In this document: one piece after another, positions 6,089-6,093 of the stretch
Position numbering within the stretch: position 1 is the stretch's first letter
Layout: each line of letters starts with the position of its first letter
Assembly: GCA_030670375.1 (NCBI GenBank)
Contig: DAOVBT010000137.1
Location: 1 to 6,093, forward strand
DNA: 6,093 nt
Direction: 5' to 3'
Origin: Candidatus Aminicenantota bacterium
GTDB taxonomy: Bacteria; Acidobacteriota; Aminicenantia; Aminicenantales; Aminicenantaceae
Position numbers and translations under genes: made by a program
The notes under the pieces: model-generated
What the model was told of the DNA's origin: nothing
What the model saw: the letters and a program-made list of their open reading frames with translations, nothing else
The model's database searches: none

Positions 6089-6093
6089 ATTAT

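Noticed and set aside
1..6093. A hidden CRISPR array, mobile element, toxin-antitoxin or defence system
   Set aside because: No spaced direct repeats, terminal inverted repeats, transposase motifs or paired small toxin/antitoxin genes are visible; the genes are housekeeping or envelope-type.

Overview
The window is an ordinary-looking stretch of chromosome from a diderm (Gram-negative-type) bacterium of moderate GC content. The evidence for a diderm is a lipoprotein signal peptide on a TPR-like protein, a TatA translocase subunit, and a methyltransferase of the kind usually tied to surface polysaccharides. Nothing in the sequence fixes the phylum. There are no tRNA or rRNA genes, CRISPR repeats, insertion sequences or phage genes.

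The layout is divergent around an intergenic region at about 4302-4448. Leftward (minus strand), in transcription order, are lepA (elongation factor 4), an uncharacterised 195-residue helical protein with one hydrophobic segment, a TPR-like lipoprotein, and mtnA (methylthioribose-1-phosphate isomerase), which runs off the left edge of the window. The last three genes are packed tightly (14-nt overlap, then 3-nt gap) and are probably one transcript. lepA lies 91 nt upstream on the same strand and may feed into it. Rightward (plus strand) are tatA and a coiled-coil class I SAM-dependent methyltransferase. They overlap in an ATGA, so they are probably translationally coupled.

The last ~245 nt hold no convincing full-size gene. 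They contain a 31-codon ORF of uncertain status that ends inside a terminator-like hairpin followed by a T-rich tract.

Functionally the window mixes housekeeping (translation factor, methionine salvage, Tat export) with envelope-associated proteins of unknown role (the lipoprotein and its upstream partner, and the coiled-coil methyltransferase). I see no defence, mobile or obviously novel enzymatic system. The most open points are the unknown protein/lipoprotein pair, the coupling of tatA to a WbdD-like methyltransferase, and the small ORF/terminator at the right end.
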